Below are positions 8,796 through 16,437 of a DNA stretch of 64,000 nucleotides, piece by piece; positions within the stretch are counted from its first letter, which is position 1, and every line of letters begins with the position of its first letter. The stretch is from Slackia equolifaciens. GTDB lineage: Bacteria > Actinomycetota > Coriobacteriia > Coriobacteriales > Eggerthellaceae. The notes under the pieces are model-generated. The model had not been told where the DNA came from. It was given only the letters and a program-made list of their open reading frames with translations, and made no database searches. The stretch lies in contig NZ_QIBX01000001.1 in assembly GCF_003725995.1 (NCBI RefSeq), positions 1 through 64,000 on the forward strand, in the 5' to 3' direction. Made by a program: the position numbers and the translations under genes.

Positions 8796-9181
8796 GCGAA
8801 CCCTTTCATCGGGACAATGATTGCGCCGATAGTACCATGTAGCCCCAAGAACAGCACAAAGCTCGCCTAAATTGCAATCCTTCTGCAACTTAAGCGAGCT
8901 TTGTACCTTTTGAAGCGCGAGATCGGGCGAAAGCCGGCAAATCGAGCACCGCAGCAACCTCGCTAGCCGATCCCAAACCTCACCCGCAACGATTGCCCAT
9001 CGCAATAACCCCTGAAACAAAAAATGGGCAACTGCCGAGGAGGGCCTGGCATCGCCCATCTTGCTATCGGAACCGAGAAAGGGAACTCGGCTCCTCACAT
9101 AATCGACGGCGGAAAACAGGAGGGGCACCGCCGTGCTTTCACGCATCGATTCGCTTGTGCGAAATCGAGTGGAAGCCAGTG
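8796..9181. other. Intergenic region with a long hairpin
   Basis: Between the 5' end of the DUF4013 gene and the stop of the flavoprotein gene. It contains the 21-bp near-perfect inverted repeat at 8856-8904, a pair ATGGGC/GCCCAT around 9026-9060 and a small CCGAG/CTCGG hairpin near 9075-9095. No supported gene. Confidence 0.6.
8856..8904. repeat. 49-base near-perfect inverted repeat
   Basis: The arms ACAAAGCTCGCCTAAATTGCA and TGCAACTTAAGCGAGCTTTGT pair at 19 of 21 positions around a 7-base loop ATCCTTC. It lies 60 bases upstream of the DUF4013 start on the minus strand. It may terminate transcripts arriving from the flavoprotein gene, although no strong U-run follows. Confidence 0.7.
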
Positions 9182-10879
9182 CTATTCGACGCCCATGAGC
9201 TGTCTTCCAAGCAAATAGCCAAACGTCACACAGCGGCCATGGCTATCGCCAAGAACAACCAGAGGGTAGTCGACGGCATACAGACCGCCAGAGCAGTTTC
9301 CGACAGCATAGAGGCCCTCAATTGGCTTGTCGTCCTCACCCAAAACCTGACTGTTCGTATTGATAAGCATGTCGCCCGGACACACCATGCGACACGGACC
9401 GTACTTCGCAGCGTAATACGGAGGATTCTTAATCTCGTAAAGAAGCTGCTCGCGCTTGCCGAAATCAGTATCTTTTCCTGCACGGCACAACTCGTTGTAT
9501 CGCTCAACTTCGGCAAGAAATACCTCTTTATCAAAACTAGGCTCATCGGCAGCAATGGCATCAGCAAGCTCTTCGAAGGTGTCACCCTGCTTGACCATAC
9601 CGTTTTCCACGCCGGTATCAAATTGCCCCTGATTAAAGCCGGGGCTGTATTCCTGACCATAAAGATGGTCAGGGCCGACCCAGAACATTCCACCGCCAAT
9701 ATCGAGCGTTTCTGGAATCTGGTTCTGCCATTCGCTATCGAAAATGCACCATGCATGATCGGCATTGCCCGGCGTGGTAAGTACGCCGAGAGACTTACCC
9801 TGCCCCCATGTATCTTCGTTCATAAAGCGATTGCCGAGCGTGTTGACCGAGAGGAACCATTGGCTCAACTGCAAATATCCCTGGGGATGAATCATGGGTG
9901 AAAACGGAGTTTCTTCCATTTTCGCTCCAATCCACATACCCATCTGCTGGCCCTCTCCCATGTTGGCCCCAACCGGCACGTACTGCGTCTGTTCGCAGCG
10001 CAACATGAGCGGAGAGTAGGCTTCGCACATCTCATCATTGCCCGAAATATCACCCGTGCACATGATGACACCCTTGCGACCAACGAATTTCTTGTAGCCC
10101 TCTTCGGTCTCCGCAATAACTGCCGTCACACGATTATCTTCTTTGACAAGCTGTGCGGCTTTAGCGTTCCAGGAGAACTCAGCACCGGCATCTACCGCGT
10201 CGTTATAGAGACTGTAGATTGCCATCTCAAAATTCCCAATCTCTTCGTTTGTAGGGGCCGCTCTTCGCGTCTGATGGAAAAACCTCACCTTTAGAATAAA
10301 TAACGGATCCGTAATATTCTTATATGTGGGATTCTGATAGCAGCACCCCAGCAAATCGACAACGCCACCATGCGCTTCAACTTTGTCAGAAAGCCAATCA
10401 AGAGCTTCGCCCGAACGATTCAAGAAAGTCCACACCAAACGTTCGTTGCAACGGCTGTTGCACTGAGCAATCCAATCGCGTGTCACATCCGTGGGATCAA
10501 CCTCAACGCCCTGCTCGCGCCAACGCCTATTGTTAATGGAGCCGTAGTGGGCGCCACGCCAAGAGTATGTGGCATTCTTCTCAATCACAACGACTTCGCC
10601 ACCGTTTTCGGCAATGGAGCATGCCGTAGAAACGCCCGCAAGACCGGCGCCCACAACGATGAAATCCTTTTCCACCGTTTCCACGATAGCCGAATCATCA
10701 ATAGGCTCAGGCGCGGTCTCCCAGCTCCAACCATTTTGGGATTGCGTTGCCTCCGCAGCGTCTACGCCATCGCTTGCTTGCTGAGGACTGCATCCGGTAA
10801 GCGCCGCAGTGCCCGCAGCACCTAAAGCGGCAGCTCCACCCAATTTGAAGAAATTTCGACGACTCATACCCCGTTGCAT
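9182..10879 (-). CDS. Tat-exported FAD-dependent reductase (fumarate reductase/flavocytochrome c flavoprotein family)
   Basis: About 565 residues. The N-terminus carries a twin-arginine signal SRRNFFKLGG followed by a hydrophobic stretch and a lipobox LTGC, so it is probably exported folded and lipid-anchored. The Rossmann FAD site is DFIVVGAGLAGVSTACSIAE near residue 75; GNCSGGLYAVDYP and LGDSHGRCVTFGYLLG close the FAD domain at the end. Family members reduce fumarate, urocanate, shikimate-type or other unsaturated acceptors in Eggerthellaceae respiration; the acceptor is not predictable. No heme motif. Start: ATG 10879 chosen, but GTG 10885 has the better-spaced AGGAAGGGG. The divergent luxR at 11120 is the likely regulator, now broken. 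Confidence 0.88.
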   Translation of the reverse strand: MQRGMSRRNFFKLGGAAALGAAGTAALTGCSPQQASDGVDAAEATQSQNGWSWETAPEPIDDSAIVETVEKDFIVVGAGLAGVSTACSIAENGGEVVVIEKNATYSWRGAHYGSINNRRWREQGVEVDPTDVTRDWIAQCNSRCNERLVWTFLNRSGEALDWLSDKVEAHGGVVDLLGCCYQNPTYKNITDPLFILKVRFFHQTRRAAPTNEEIGNFEMAIYSLYNDAVDAGAEFSWNAKAAQLVKEDNRVTAVIAETEEGYKKFVGRKGVIMCTGDISGNDEMCEAYSPLMLRCEQTQYVPVGANMGEGQQMGMWIGAKMEETPFSPMIHPQGYLQLSQWFLSVNTLGNRFMNEDTWGQGKSLGVLTTPGNADHAWCIFDSEWQNQIPETLDIGGGMFWVGPDHLYGQEYSPGFNQGQFDTGVENGMVKQGDTFEELADAIAADEPSFDKEVFLAEVERYNELCRAGKDTDFGKREQLLYEIKNPPYYAAKYGPCRMVCPGDMLINTNSQVLGEDDKPIEGLYAVGNCSGGLYAVDYPLVVLGDSHGRCVTFGYLLGRQLMGVE

Positions 10880-11119
10880 ATCCACGTCTACCCCTTCCTC
10901 GGTATGCATAAAACTGCATCGCATCTAAACGATTTTGCTATGATTACCGCTGTCGTTCATTTCGATGCGATGGCGTCACTCTATAAAGCGCTTTCGCCTT
11001 CCGCATCAAGAACCACTGGTGATTCCTTCTCAATCACCTGCTACGGGCGATAACTGACCTGGTGCTTTGTGATAATGAGCATCATCTTTTCGGATAGATT
11101 CAAACGTTAGGGGGCCATC

Positions 11120-11930
11120 ATAAAACCCATTTCAACATCGAAAGCCGTCAGAAGAAGCGCCCTTTTGTGCTTTCTGGGCATTGGGTTTTACAGCATGTGG
11201 TACCACGTGGTGTTCCTAAACCCCTCGTTTACTGCCGCCAGCGGCACTGGCACGGAGCTTTGGCTCATTGCAATATCAATGCACTTCGTAGCACTGGCAA
11301 CACTTACTTTTCTTCCTCGTGCGTGCTTCCCTCTTTCGGAGCATCGCATCGTTCTTGTAGTCGCCACATGCTGCATGACGGCGGGCTGTGTTTTACTGTT
11401 TGCGGGAATCGCGCCTATCGGCCTTCCGCGCTCATCAGCGCTCTCGGCAATACTCATTGGCTTTGGCTCATCAATCTTTCCATCCCTTTGGGGAGAAGCG
11501 CTTGCCCGACTGCAAGGGTATGATGTGCAACGCAAGATCCTTGCTATCGCCGCACTATTAGCCCTTGCGGGTTGCATAATCATTCGAGAAGCGCCCTTTA
11601 ATATAGGGCTTGCATTCATTTCGCTTTTACCCTTCGCCTCCCTTGCAGTCACCATTGCATCACTTCGACTAAGCCCCAGCGGTGTCGCGAAAGTCCCGCC
11701 ACGGGAATCGCAAACCGCGCGGCTTCCCATGCCCGCCTCAGTGCTGGCATGCATCGTTGCATTCTCGCTCCCTTTGAGCTACTACAAAACATGGGCCCCT
11801 GACGGCACATGGCTCCCTGTGTTTGGCATCTCAATTGTGCTTCTGGCCGCAATCTTCACCCTTGATGCTGTCTGCCAAAAAAAAATTCAATCTATTACAG
11901 TAATCCCGCAAGCTTTTATCTTCATCATCC
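11120..11930 (+). pseudogene. LuxR-family membrane regulator, N-terminal half (gene split by the island)
   Basis: The frame encodes about 270 residues with seven or so hydrophobic helices (for example LCFLGIGFYSMWYHVVFLNP, and PSSALSAILIG-like stretches), the sensor half of the 10-12-helix LuxR regulators common in Eggerthellaceae. It then runs into unrelated sequence at the tRNA-Val fragment and stops at 12067 without any HTH. The matching HTH half sits at 27721-28086 on the same strand. No normal start codon exists: GGGGG is followed by ATC/ATA (11117-11122), and the first usable codon is TTG 11165, which would cut into the first helix. Divergent to the flavoprotein gene, as these pairs usually are. 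Confidence 0.8.
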
Positions 11931-11975
11931 CTGACACGGAAGAGGTCACAAGTTCAAATCTTGTAACGCCCACCA
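11926..11975 (+). tRNA. tRNA-Val(GAC) 3' fragment, attachment-site type
   Basis: From the anticodon loop onward the fit to tRNA numbering is exact: loop CTGACAC (11931-11937, anticodon GAC), stem GGAAG, 5-base variable loop AGGTC, T arm ACAAG-TTCAAAT-CTTGT with perfect pairing, acceptor strand AACGCCC, discriminator A, encoded CCA (11973-11975). Upstream of the anticodon stem there is no D arm or 5' acceptor strand, so this is a fragment and not a functional gene. Such 3' fragments are left when an element recombines at a tRNA gene. Confidence 0.8.
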
Positions 11976-11983
11976 CGAATTCG

Positions 11984-12018
11984 CAGGTCGAAGGCTGTGA
12001 GCTTTCGGCCTGTTTTCT
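11984..12018 (+). terminator. Terminator following the tRNA fragment
   Basis: CAGGTCGAAGGC / GCTTTCGGCCTG, 12-bp stem with two G-U pairs, loop TGTGA, then TTTTCTT. Nine bases after the CCA; it looks like the original tRNA gene terminator carried along with the fragment. Confidence 0.8.
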
Positions 12019-12130
12019 TATCGCCACCATCACCGCCACCATATCGCCACCAAAATCAGAATATTGAGTGTTGAGATAGAGACTGCTGCGATTGCGACAG
12101 GCCTTCCTACTGTTGTTCTCTTCTCTCTTT

Positions 12131-12151
12131 GGCGGCGCTGCCAGCGCCGCC
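12131..12151. other. Perfect 9-bp GC hairpin upstream of ssb
   Basis: GGCGGCGCT-GCC-AGCGCCGCC, preceded by a pyrimidine tract and not followed by a U-run, so not a classic terminator. Lies 46 bases upstream of the ssb start. Confidence 0.5.
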
Positions 12152-12196
12152 ACGGGTGAGTGCGCGTCACTGCCAATCGAGAGAAGGGATCGGATC

Positions 12197-12547
12197 ATGT
12201 CAGTCAACACGGCAGCCATATCGGGACACCTCGTCGAGAACGCCGCGCTGCGCTCCACGAAGGGCGGGACGATGGTGCTGAACTTCACGGTCGCCGTAAC
12301 GGAGCGCGTGAGGGGCGCGGACGGCGGCTACGAGGACAGGCCCAGCTACATCGACTGCGCCGTGTTCGGCGCGAGGGCCGAGGCAATCAGCCGCTATCTC
12401 ACCAAGGGGACGCTCGCCATGGTCCAGGGACACCTGAGGCAGCTCGCCTACACCGACCGCCAGGGGCAGCGCCGCAGCAAGGTCGAGGTCATGGTCGACG
12501 AGATCGAGTGGCGGACGAGGCGCCAGGGGGACGCCGCGACGACGTGA
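12197..12547 (+). CDS. ssb: Single-stranded DNA-binding protein, accessory copy
   Basis: 116 residues, one OB fold: N-terminal MSVNTAAISGHLVENAALRS, core VLNFTVAVTERVR and the YIDCAVFGARAEAISRYLTKG segment with the QGHLRQLAYTD stretch typical of SSB. It lacks the acidic C-terminal tip (DDDIPF-like) that recruits partners; it ends QGDAATT. Short SSBs of this kind are usual on plasmids and conjugative elements. GC content at third codon positions is far higher than in the neighbouring chromosome and than in the operon at 16.7-27.6 kb. GAGAAGGGAT precedes the ATG. Confidence 0.88.
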   Translation: MSVNTAAISGHLVENAALRSTKGGTMVLNFTVAVTERVRGADGGYEDRPSYIDCAVFGARAEAISRYLTKGTLAMVQGHLRQLAYTDRQGQRRSKVEVMVDEIEWRTRRQGDAATT

Positions 12548-12716
12548 CCCGGCGAGCCCCGAGAGACTCGCCGCATCGGCGGGCGACCAACCCCGCAGCG
12601 AGCGCAGCAGCCTCCCCGTCTCCCTAATCGCAAAGAACGATGAAGGGGAATGGGGTGCAACGCCTGCTGCGCCGGCTGCGCATGGACAACCAATCGATCA
12701 CAGAGAGGAGAAGACG

Positions 12717-13345
12717 ATGCTCCAGTCACTTTGCGACATCCTCGACGACGCCTTCCGCGAGGCCCGGGACGGGTCCCCGGAGCGGTTCCTGGAGGCCGTC
12801 GACGCCTACGCCGGCGCCGTCGCCCCCACGGCGGGGCTCGCCGGCGTGGGCCTCGCGACCTTCGCCGACTGGTTCCTCTTCGACTGCGCGTCGCGCGACG
12901 GCGCCACCCCGCTCTCAGAGTACGCGGCGGGGCTCCCCGCGGGCCCCGCGCGCGACGACGCCGTCGCCGTCGCGGAGTCGGGCCTCTTCGCCAGCTTCGT
13001 CTACGAGGCGCTCGAGGCCGAGGGTGACGCGACGGTCGCCGCGCTCGCCGACATCGCGACCGGGAGGGCCTACGCGGTCGAGGGCTCGCAGCTGACCGGG
13101 TGCCCCGGGTGGGCGGGCTCGGTCGTGACCGGGCGCATAGCCCGGGCCGCCGACGGCGCGTGGCACGCCGTGAGCCCGTTCTTCTACCGCGACCGCGCCC
13201 CGCTCGAGGTGGGCCTGAGGGTCGCGGCGGGCTCCGGGACTCGCGGCCGGCCGGAACGCCGCTCTCCGTGGCGTTCTCTGCGGAGATGCTGGGCGGCGGT
13301 CCGCTCACGGACTCGCTCCGCGTGAGCGGCGCCAAGAGACCATAG
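12717..13345 (+). pseudogene. Hypothetical element protein, apparent -1 frameshift near 13238
   Basis: The first frame runs MLQSLCDILDDAFREARDGS onward to about residue 174 with strong GC3 bias and then turns into arginine-rich nonsense, stopping at 13325. The next frame from about 13240 has normal codon use (SRPAGTPLSVAFSAEMLGGG) and stops at 13345, 13 bases before the next gene. Adding one G to the GGG at 13236-13238 joins them into a protein of about 210 residues. Either a real mutation or a base-calling error in a GC-rich run. I do not recognise the family; no membrane or signal segments. AGAGGAGAAGACG precedes the ATG. Confidence 0.6.
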
Positions 13346-13358
13346 GAAGGGGGAATCG

Positions 13359-13988
13359 ATGGGAAACAGGGCGGTCATCACGACCGAGAAGAGGGACCTC
13401 GGGGTCTACCTTCATTGGAACGGGGGCAGGGACTCCGTCGAGGCGTTCCTCAGATACTGCGAGCTGCGTGGCTTCCGCTCTCCCGACTCCGACGAGTACG
13501 GGTGGGCGCGCCTGTGCCAGGTCATCGCCAACTTCATGGGCGCGTCGGGCCTCAGTGTCGGCATCTCCCGCTACACGACCGACAAGCAGATGGACCCCGG
13601 TGACAACGGGGTCTACGTGATCCGGGGTTGGGAGATCGTCGACCGCGTGTACCCGTACACCCCGTTCGAGGAGGAGCGCGAGTACCCGCTCGACGCCATG
13701 CTGCGCGAGATCGACGCCTCGCAGCCCGAGGACCAGCGGCTCGGGGCCTACCTCGACGCCGAGGAGGTGCCGACCGCGTCGGTCAGGGTCGGTGACGTCG
13801 TCTACGTGCGGCGCGTCGACGGTACCTACGGGGCGTTCCCCGTCGTCGGCGTCGGCGACGGCCGCGTCGTGAACGGCCTCGACACCATTGGCGTGCCCTA
13901 CGTGGCCATGTACGCCGAGTACGGCCCCGCCGAGGAGAACTGCAACAACTACCTGAGCACGCCCACCGTGAGCCACATGCCGAAATAG
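13359..13988 (+). CDS. Conserved hypothetical protein of mobile elements (MGNRAVITT family)
   Basis: 209 residues, soluble. The N-terminus MGNRAVITTEKRDLGVYLHW and the GRDSVEAFLRYCELRGFRSP segment resemble a hypothetical protein I have seen repeatedly beside ssb and ardA-type genes on Gram-positive conjugative elements. The second half contains a beta-rich stretch VRVGDVVYVRRVDGTYGAFP. No function is known to me. A GGAAGGGGGAATCG leader gives a strong ribosome site. Same strand and near-continuous spacing with its neighbours, so one transcript from 12.2 to 14.9 kb is likely. Confidence 0.75.
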   Translation: MGNRAVITTEKRDLGVYLHWNGGRDSVEAFLRYCELRGFRSPDSDEYGWARLCQVIANFMGASGLSVGISRYTTDKQMDPGDNGVYVIRGWEIVDRVYPYTPFEEEREYPLDAMLREIDASQPEDQRLGAYLDAEEVPTASVRVGDVVYVRRVDGTYGAFPVVGVGDGRVVNGLDTIGVPYVAMYAEYGPAEENCNNYLSTPTVSHMPK

Positions 13989-13999
13989 GGGGTGAAGCC

Positions 14000-14332
14000 A
14001 TGGGCGAGCCCATCGGGAAGAGGGCCATGGATGCCATCCTCGACGCGACTGTCGAGCTCAGGGCCCGAGTCCGGTCCGGCTTCGAGCCCTACCAGGGCGT
14101 ATACCGCCTGAACGACATGGGCGAGTACGTCTTCGAGGGGGACTGGGAGCGCGTCTGGGCGGGCCGCCCCGCGTGGTGGCCCCACGCGTGGATGCTCGCG
14201 GACAACGGGCAGTTCACCGCCGGCATGGTCGGCCGCATGAGCGTGGAGGAGATCGGGGTCGTGTTCGGCAGCGCCGCGTTCGAGCCCGAATACGCCTACT
14301 ACACGGACGCCGGGGAGGACGGGATGGCATGA
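14000..14332 (+). CDS. Small hypothetical protein of the GC-rich block
   Basis: 110 residues, acidic and rich in tryptophan and tyrosine (GRPAWWPHAWMLADNGQF). Starts 12 bases after the previous stop with AGGGGGTGAAG as ribosome site, and its TGA overlaps the ATG of the next gene (ATGA at 14329). I do not recognise it. No signal peptide or membrane segment. Coupled translation with the next gene suggests linked roles. Confidence 0.65.
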   Translation: MGEPIGKRAMDAILDATVELRARVRSGFEPYQGVYRLNDMGEYVFEGDWERVWAGRPAWWPHAWMLADNGQFTAGMVGRMSVEEIGVVFGSAAFEPEYAYYTDAGEDGMA

Positions 14333-14679
14333 CGCCCGCAGAAATCAACGAGACCAGACGGCTCGTAGGCGCCTACCCCATCAAGCGGACCCAACCTTTC
14401 GAGGATGCAACCGGTCTCGCATCCGCGCCGGTCAGGCGCTGCCTCGCAACTTTCGAGGACTCACTCGACGACTACGCCGCCTCCTGGAACGCCTCGAGTG
14501 AGAACCCGGACAGCCGCATATGCCCCGAGTGGTCCGCGCTCAGCGTTGACACCCAGGCCCACTACATAGGCCTCGAGATCGCCCAGTGCATCGTCGCGAT
14601 GCTCGATCGCATCGAGGGCAGCGAAGGCGACATCCACGATGTCATGCCAGAGGCCTGGGAGATCAACGACGAGGCGTGA
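14329..14679 (+). CDS. Small hypothetical protein, translationally coupled
   Basis: 116 residues starting MTPAEINETRRLVGAYPIKR, overlapping the previous stop by the ATGA arrangement. Acidic, helical, no cysteine motif, no membrane segment. Third-position GC is lower than in the genes before it. Function unknown. Confidence 0.6.
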   Translation: MTPAEINETRRLVGAYPIKRTQPFEDATGLASAPVRRCLATFEDSLDDYAASWNASSENPDSRICPEWSALSVDTQAHYIGLEIAQCIVAMLDRIEGSEGDIHDVMPEAWEINDEA

Positions 14680-14745
14680 GGCATGCCTGACGTCGCTCCA
14701 CTTGGCTCACCGCATGCTCCCCGGGAGCATGGAGGGGGCAATCCA

Positions 14746-14910
14746 ATGGACGGCAAGCGGTACGTCTCCCGCCTGCTCGAGGACCTCGCGCACATCGCGA
14801 GCGGCGAAGAGCGCGACGCTTTCGACCCCGACTGGCTGCGTGGCTACGTCGCGGTCATGTCGTGCGCCGCGCAGTACGCATTGGAACTCGACGAAAAAGA
14901 GAACGAATAA
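14746..14910 (+). CDS. 54-residue hypothetical protein, paralogue of the small gene at 16288
   Basis: Begins MDGKRYVSRLLEDLAHIASG with GGAGGGGGC as ribosome site. About half of its residues match the 49-residue protein at 16288-16437, including RYVS-L---LAH, GE-RDA-DP-WL-GYVA and the acidic tail ALELxxKE. Probably an all-helical small protein. An 8-bp hairpin CATGCTCC/GGAGCATG lies just upstream at 14713-14731. Unknown function. Confidence 0.65.
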   Translation: MDGKRYVSRLLEDLAHIASGEERDAFDPDWLRGYVAVMSCAAQYALELDEKENE

Positions 14911-14916
14911 CACGAA

Positions 14917-14955
14917 ACCCCTGCTCAGGCGTATACCTGGACAGGGGTCTTCTTC
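14917..14955 (+). terminator. Terminator of the GC-rich block, copy 1 of a repeated hairpin
   Basis: ACCCCTG ... CAGGGGT with the intervening CTCAGGCGTATACCTGGA, followed by CTTCTTCC. Almost the same hairpin recurs at 16238-16271. Confidence 0.7.
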
Positions 14956-15346
14956 CTTGCCGTAATTCAAGCCGTCTTAGGCCCACGAGAAAGGCCCCTC
15001 AGCCAAAAGCCAAGCGCTGGTGGACTGCGGAGCCTTGCCATACCGTCGGCCCCTTTGCGCTCTGCTTTCGGGTGCTTGCGGTTGAATCTGGCACATCAAC
15101 GTATTACCGAACGGGAAGATTCACCCTTCCTTACTAGCAACCCCGACGATTGTCATCTTTCCCGTACTTATGAAACCAATACACCCAGTAACCCGATGCA
15201 ACAATGAGGAGCAAGCAGCCAAACACACTGAACAGCACCCTCCGAAACCGACAAGCACAGTTCGATAAAACCTAAAACGTATGTTACTTCATACGCTATC
15301 ACACCGAAAAATCAGTAGTAAAGCCTTTGTGCGCCATTGACATGCA
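14956..15346. other. Gene-free stretch inside the island
   Basis: AT content rises here against the block before it. I see no supported reading frame, no tRNA and no clear repeat. The short frames present lack ribosome sites. Confidence 0.5.
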
Positions 15347-15374
15347 ATTGACCTTGCCTTACTCACAGTATAAT
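15347..15374 (+). promoter_or_regulatory. Sigma-A type promoter for the OB-fold membrane protein
   Basis: ATTGAC (15347-15352) and a consensus TATAAT (15369-15374), 16-base spacing; transcription would start near 15381, 24 bases before the GTG start codon. Confidence 0.6.
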
Positions 15375-15404
15375 AAAGAGCGTACTTTGTCAGAAGGAGG
15401 GGCC

Positions 15405-16193
15405 GTGTTAGTTGGCTGGGGCGTTTTCGGTGTCGTGGTCGTCGCAATTTTCTTGCTGGGATTAGGCAATGGAACGATAATTCTTGACGCCACGACGTTC
15501 ATGATGCTTCTAGCAGCGGCGCCTGGAGCCTTCATAGCTGTAGTATCACTGAACGACAAGCTCGGTAGTAAAAACCGAGGCTACACTGTCGCCGGAGTGC
15601 TTTGCGTCGCCCTATTTGCCCTCGGCTTCATGATGAGAGGGCCCGTCGAAACTCCCTCGCATGATGCTCTCGAAGAAACCTCGCAGACCGAAGAAAACGA
15701 TTCGGTAGTCGACGAAGACTACGACTACGGCTTCGACCCTGAATCGGTGCTCGACGATCAAGAGCAGCCGATATCGGACTCAACCCCGTCTGACGGTGGC
15801 GCCAGGCGCGTCCCCCGGTACGAGGACGAGCGTTGGCCGACCACCGCGCCCGAGCTCACATCGGTGCCCGATGATCAGCGCTGGTACAATGCCCGAAGTC
15901 ATATGGGAACGACCTGCACCGTCGTCGGCCCCGTTGTCGATGTCTACCAAGCCGTCGACGAGGCAGGCGCCCCCGTCTTTGTCGACATCGGAGAAGCGTA
16001 TCCATCAAGTGGCAACGTGACGCTCGTCATATGGGCTCAAGATATAGACCCGTTCCTCGATATGCTCAACGCCGTCGACGACGGCGGCGCGTGGCTATCG
16101 GTAACAGGCTATTTGAATAACTACGAAGGCATGCCTCAATTCAACTCCGCCATGAGCGATATCCACTTTAGATGGTGGACCGACGTCTCTTAA
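15405..16193 (+). CDS. Membrane protein with C-terminal OB-fold domain
   Basis: 262 residues. Three hydrophobic helices occupy residues 1-80, an acidic linker rich in Asp/Glu follows to about 150, and the C-terminus resembles an OB fold: TCTVVGPVVDVYQAVDEAGA, then PVFVDIGEAYPSSG, TLVIWAQD and VTGYLNNYEGMPQF match the strand pattern of the tRNA/ssDNA-binding OB proteins that often follow membrane anchors. The GTG start is chosen because AGAAGGAGG lies five bases upstream; a TTG at 15327 would start before the promoter. Its own promoter and lower GC set it apart from the block to the left. Could be the first member of the defence-like module to its right, but 500 bases and a terminator lie between. 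Confidence 0.65.
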   Translation: MLVGWGVFGVVVVAIFLLGLGNGTIILDATTFMMLLAAAPGAFIAVVSLNDKLGSKNRGYTVAGVLCVALFALGFMMRGPVETPSHDALEETSQTEENDSVVDEDYDYGFDPESVLDDQEQPISDSTPSDGGARRVPRYEDERWPTTAPELTSVPDDQRWYNARSHMGTTCTVVGPVVDVYQAVDEAGAPVFVDIGEAYPSSGNVTLVIWAQDIDPFLDMLNAVDDGGAWLSVTGYLNNYEGMPQFNSAMSDIHFRWWTDVS

Positions 16194-16237
16194 CCGCGAG
16201 AGCCATCACAAATTGTTGGCGTTGGTATTAGACGAGG

Positions 16238-16271
16238 CCCCTGCTCAGGCACATGTCTGGTCAGGGGTTTT
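16238..16271 (+). terminator. Terminator, copy 2 of the repeated hairpin
   Basis: CCCCTG-CTCAGGC ... TCTGGT-CAGGGG followed by TTTTCT. Nearly identical in stem and flanks to the hairpin at 14917. Confidence 0.75.
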
Positions 16272-16287
16272 CTATTAAATTGACGCA

Positions 16288-16437
16288 ATGCGGTATGTCT
16301 CGCACCTGATCGGGAACCTCGCGCACGTGACCGGCGGCGAGGACCGCGACGCCTGCGATCCCGCGTGGCTGCTCGGCTACGTCGCAGGGGTCGCGATCGC
16401 AGCCGAGCTCGCGCTGGAGCTCGAGAAGGAGGAATGA
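16288..16437 (+). CDS. 49-residue hypothetical protein, paralogue of 14746
   Basis: MRYVSHLIGNLAHVTGGEDR then DACDPAWLLGYVAGVAIAAE and LALELEKEE. It mirrors the protein at 14746-14910 over its whole length. No good ribosome site is visible (the repeated terminator lies directly upstream), so this copy may be silent. It is followed at once by a strong terminator. Likely the relic of a segment duplication inside the island. Confidence 0.5.
   Translation: MRYVSHLIGNLAHVTGGEDRDACDPAWLLGYVAGVAIAAELALELEKEE

Noticed and set aside
11926-11975. Functional tRNA-Val gene
   Set aside because: No 5' acceptor strand, D arm or complete anticodon stem upstream; only the 3' part is present.
12448-13335. 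Arginine-rich 295-codon minus-strand frame
   Set aside because: Low-complexity translation of GC-rich DNA opposite the element genes.
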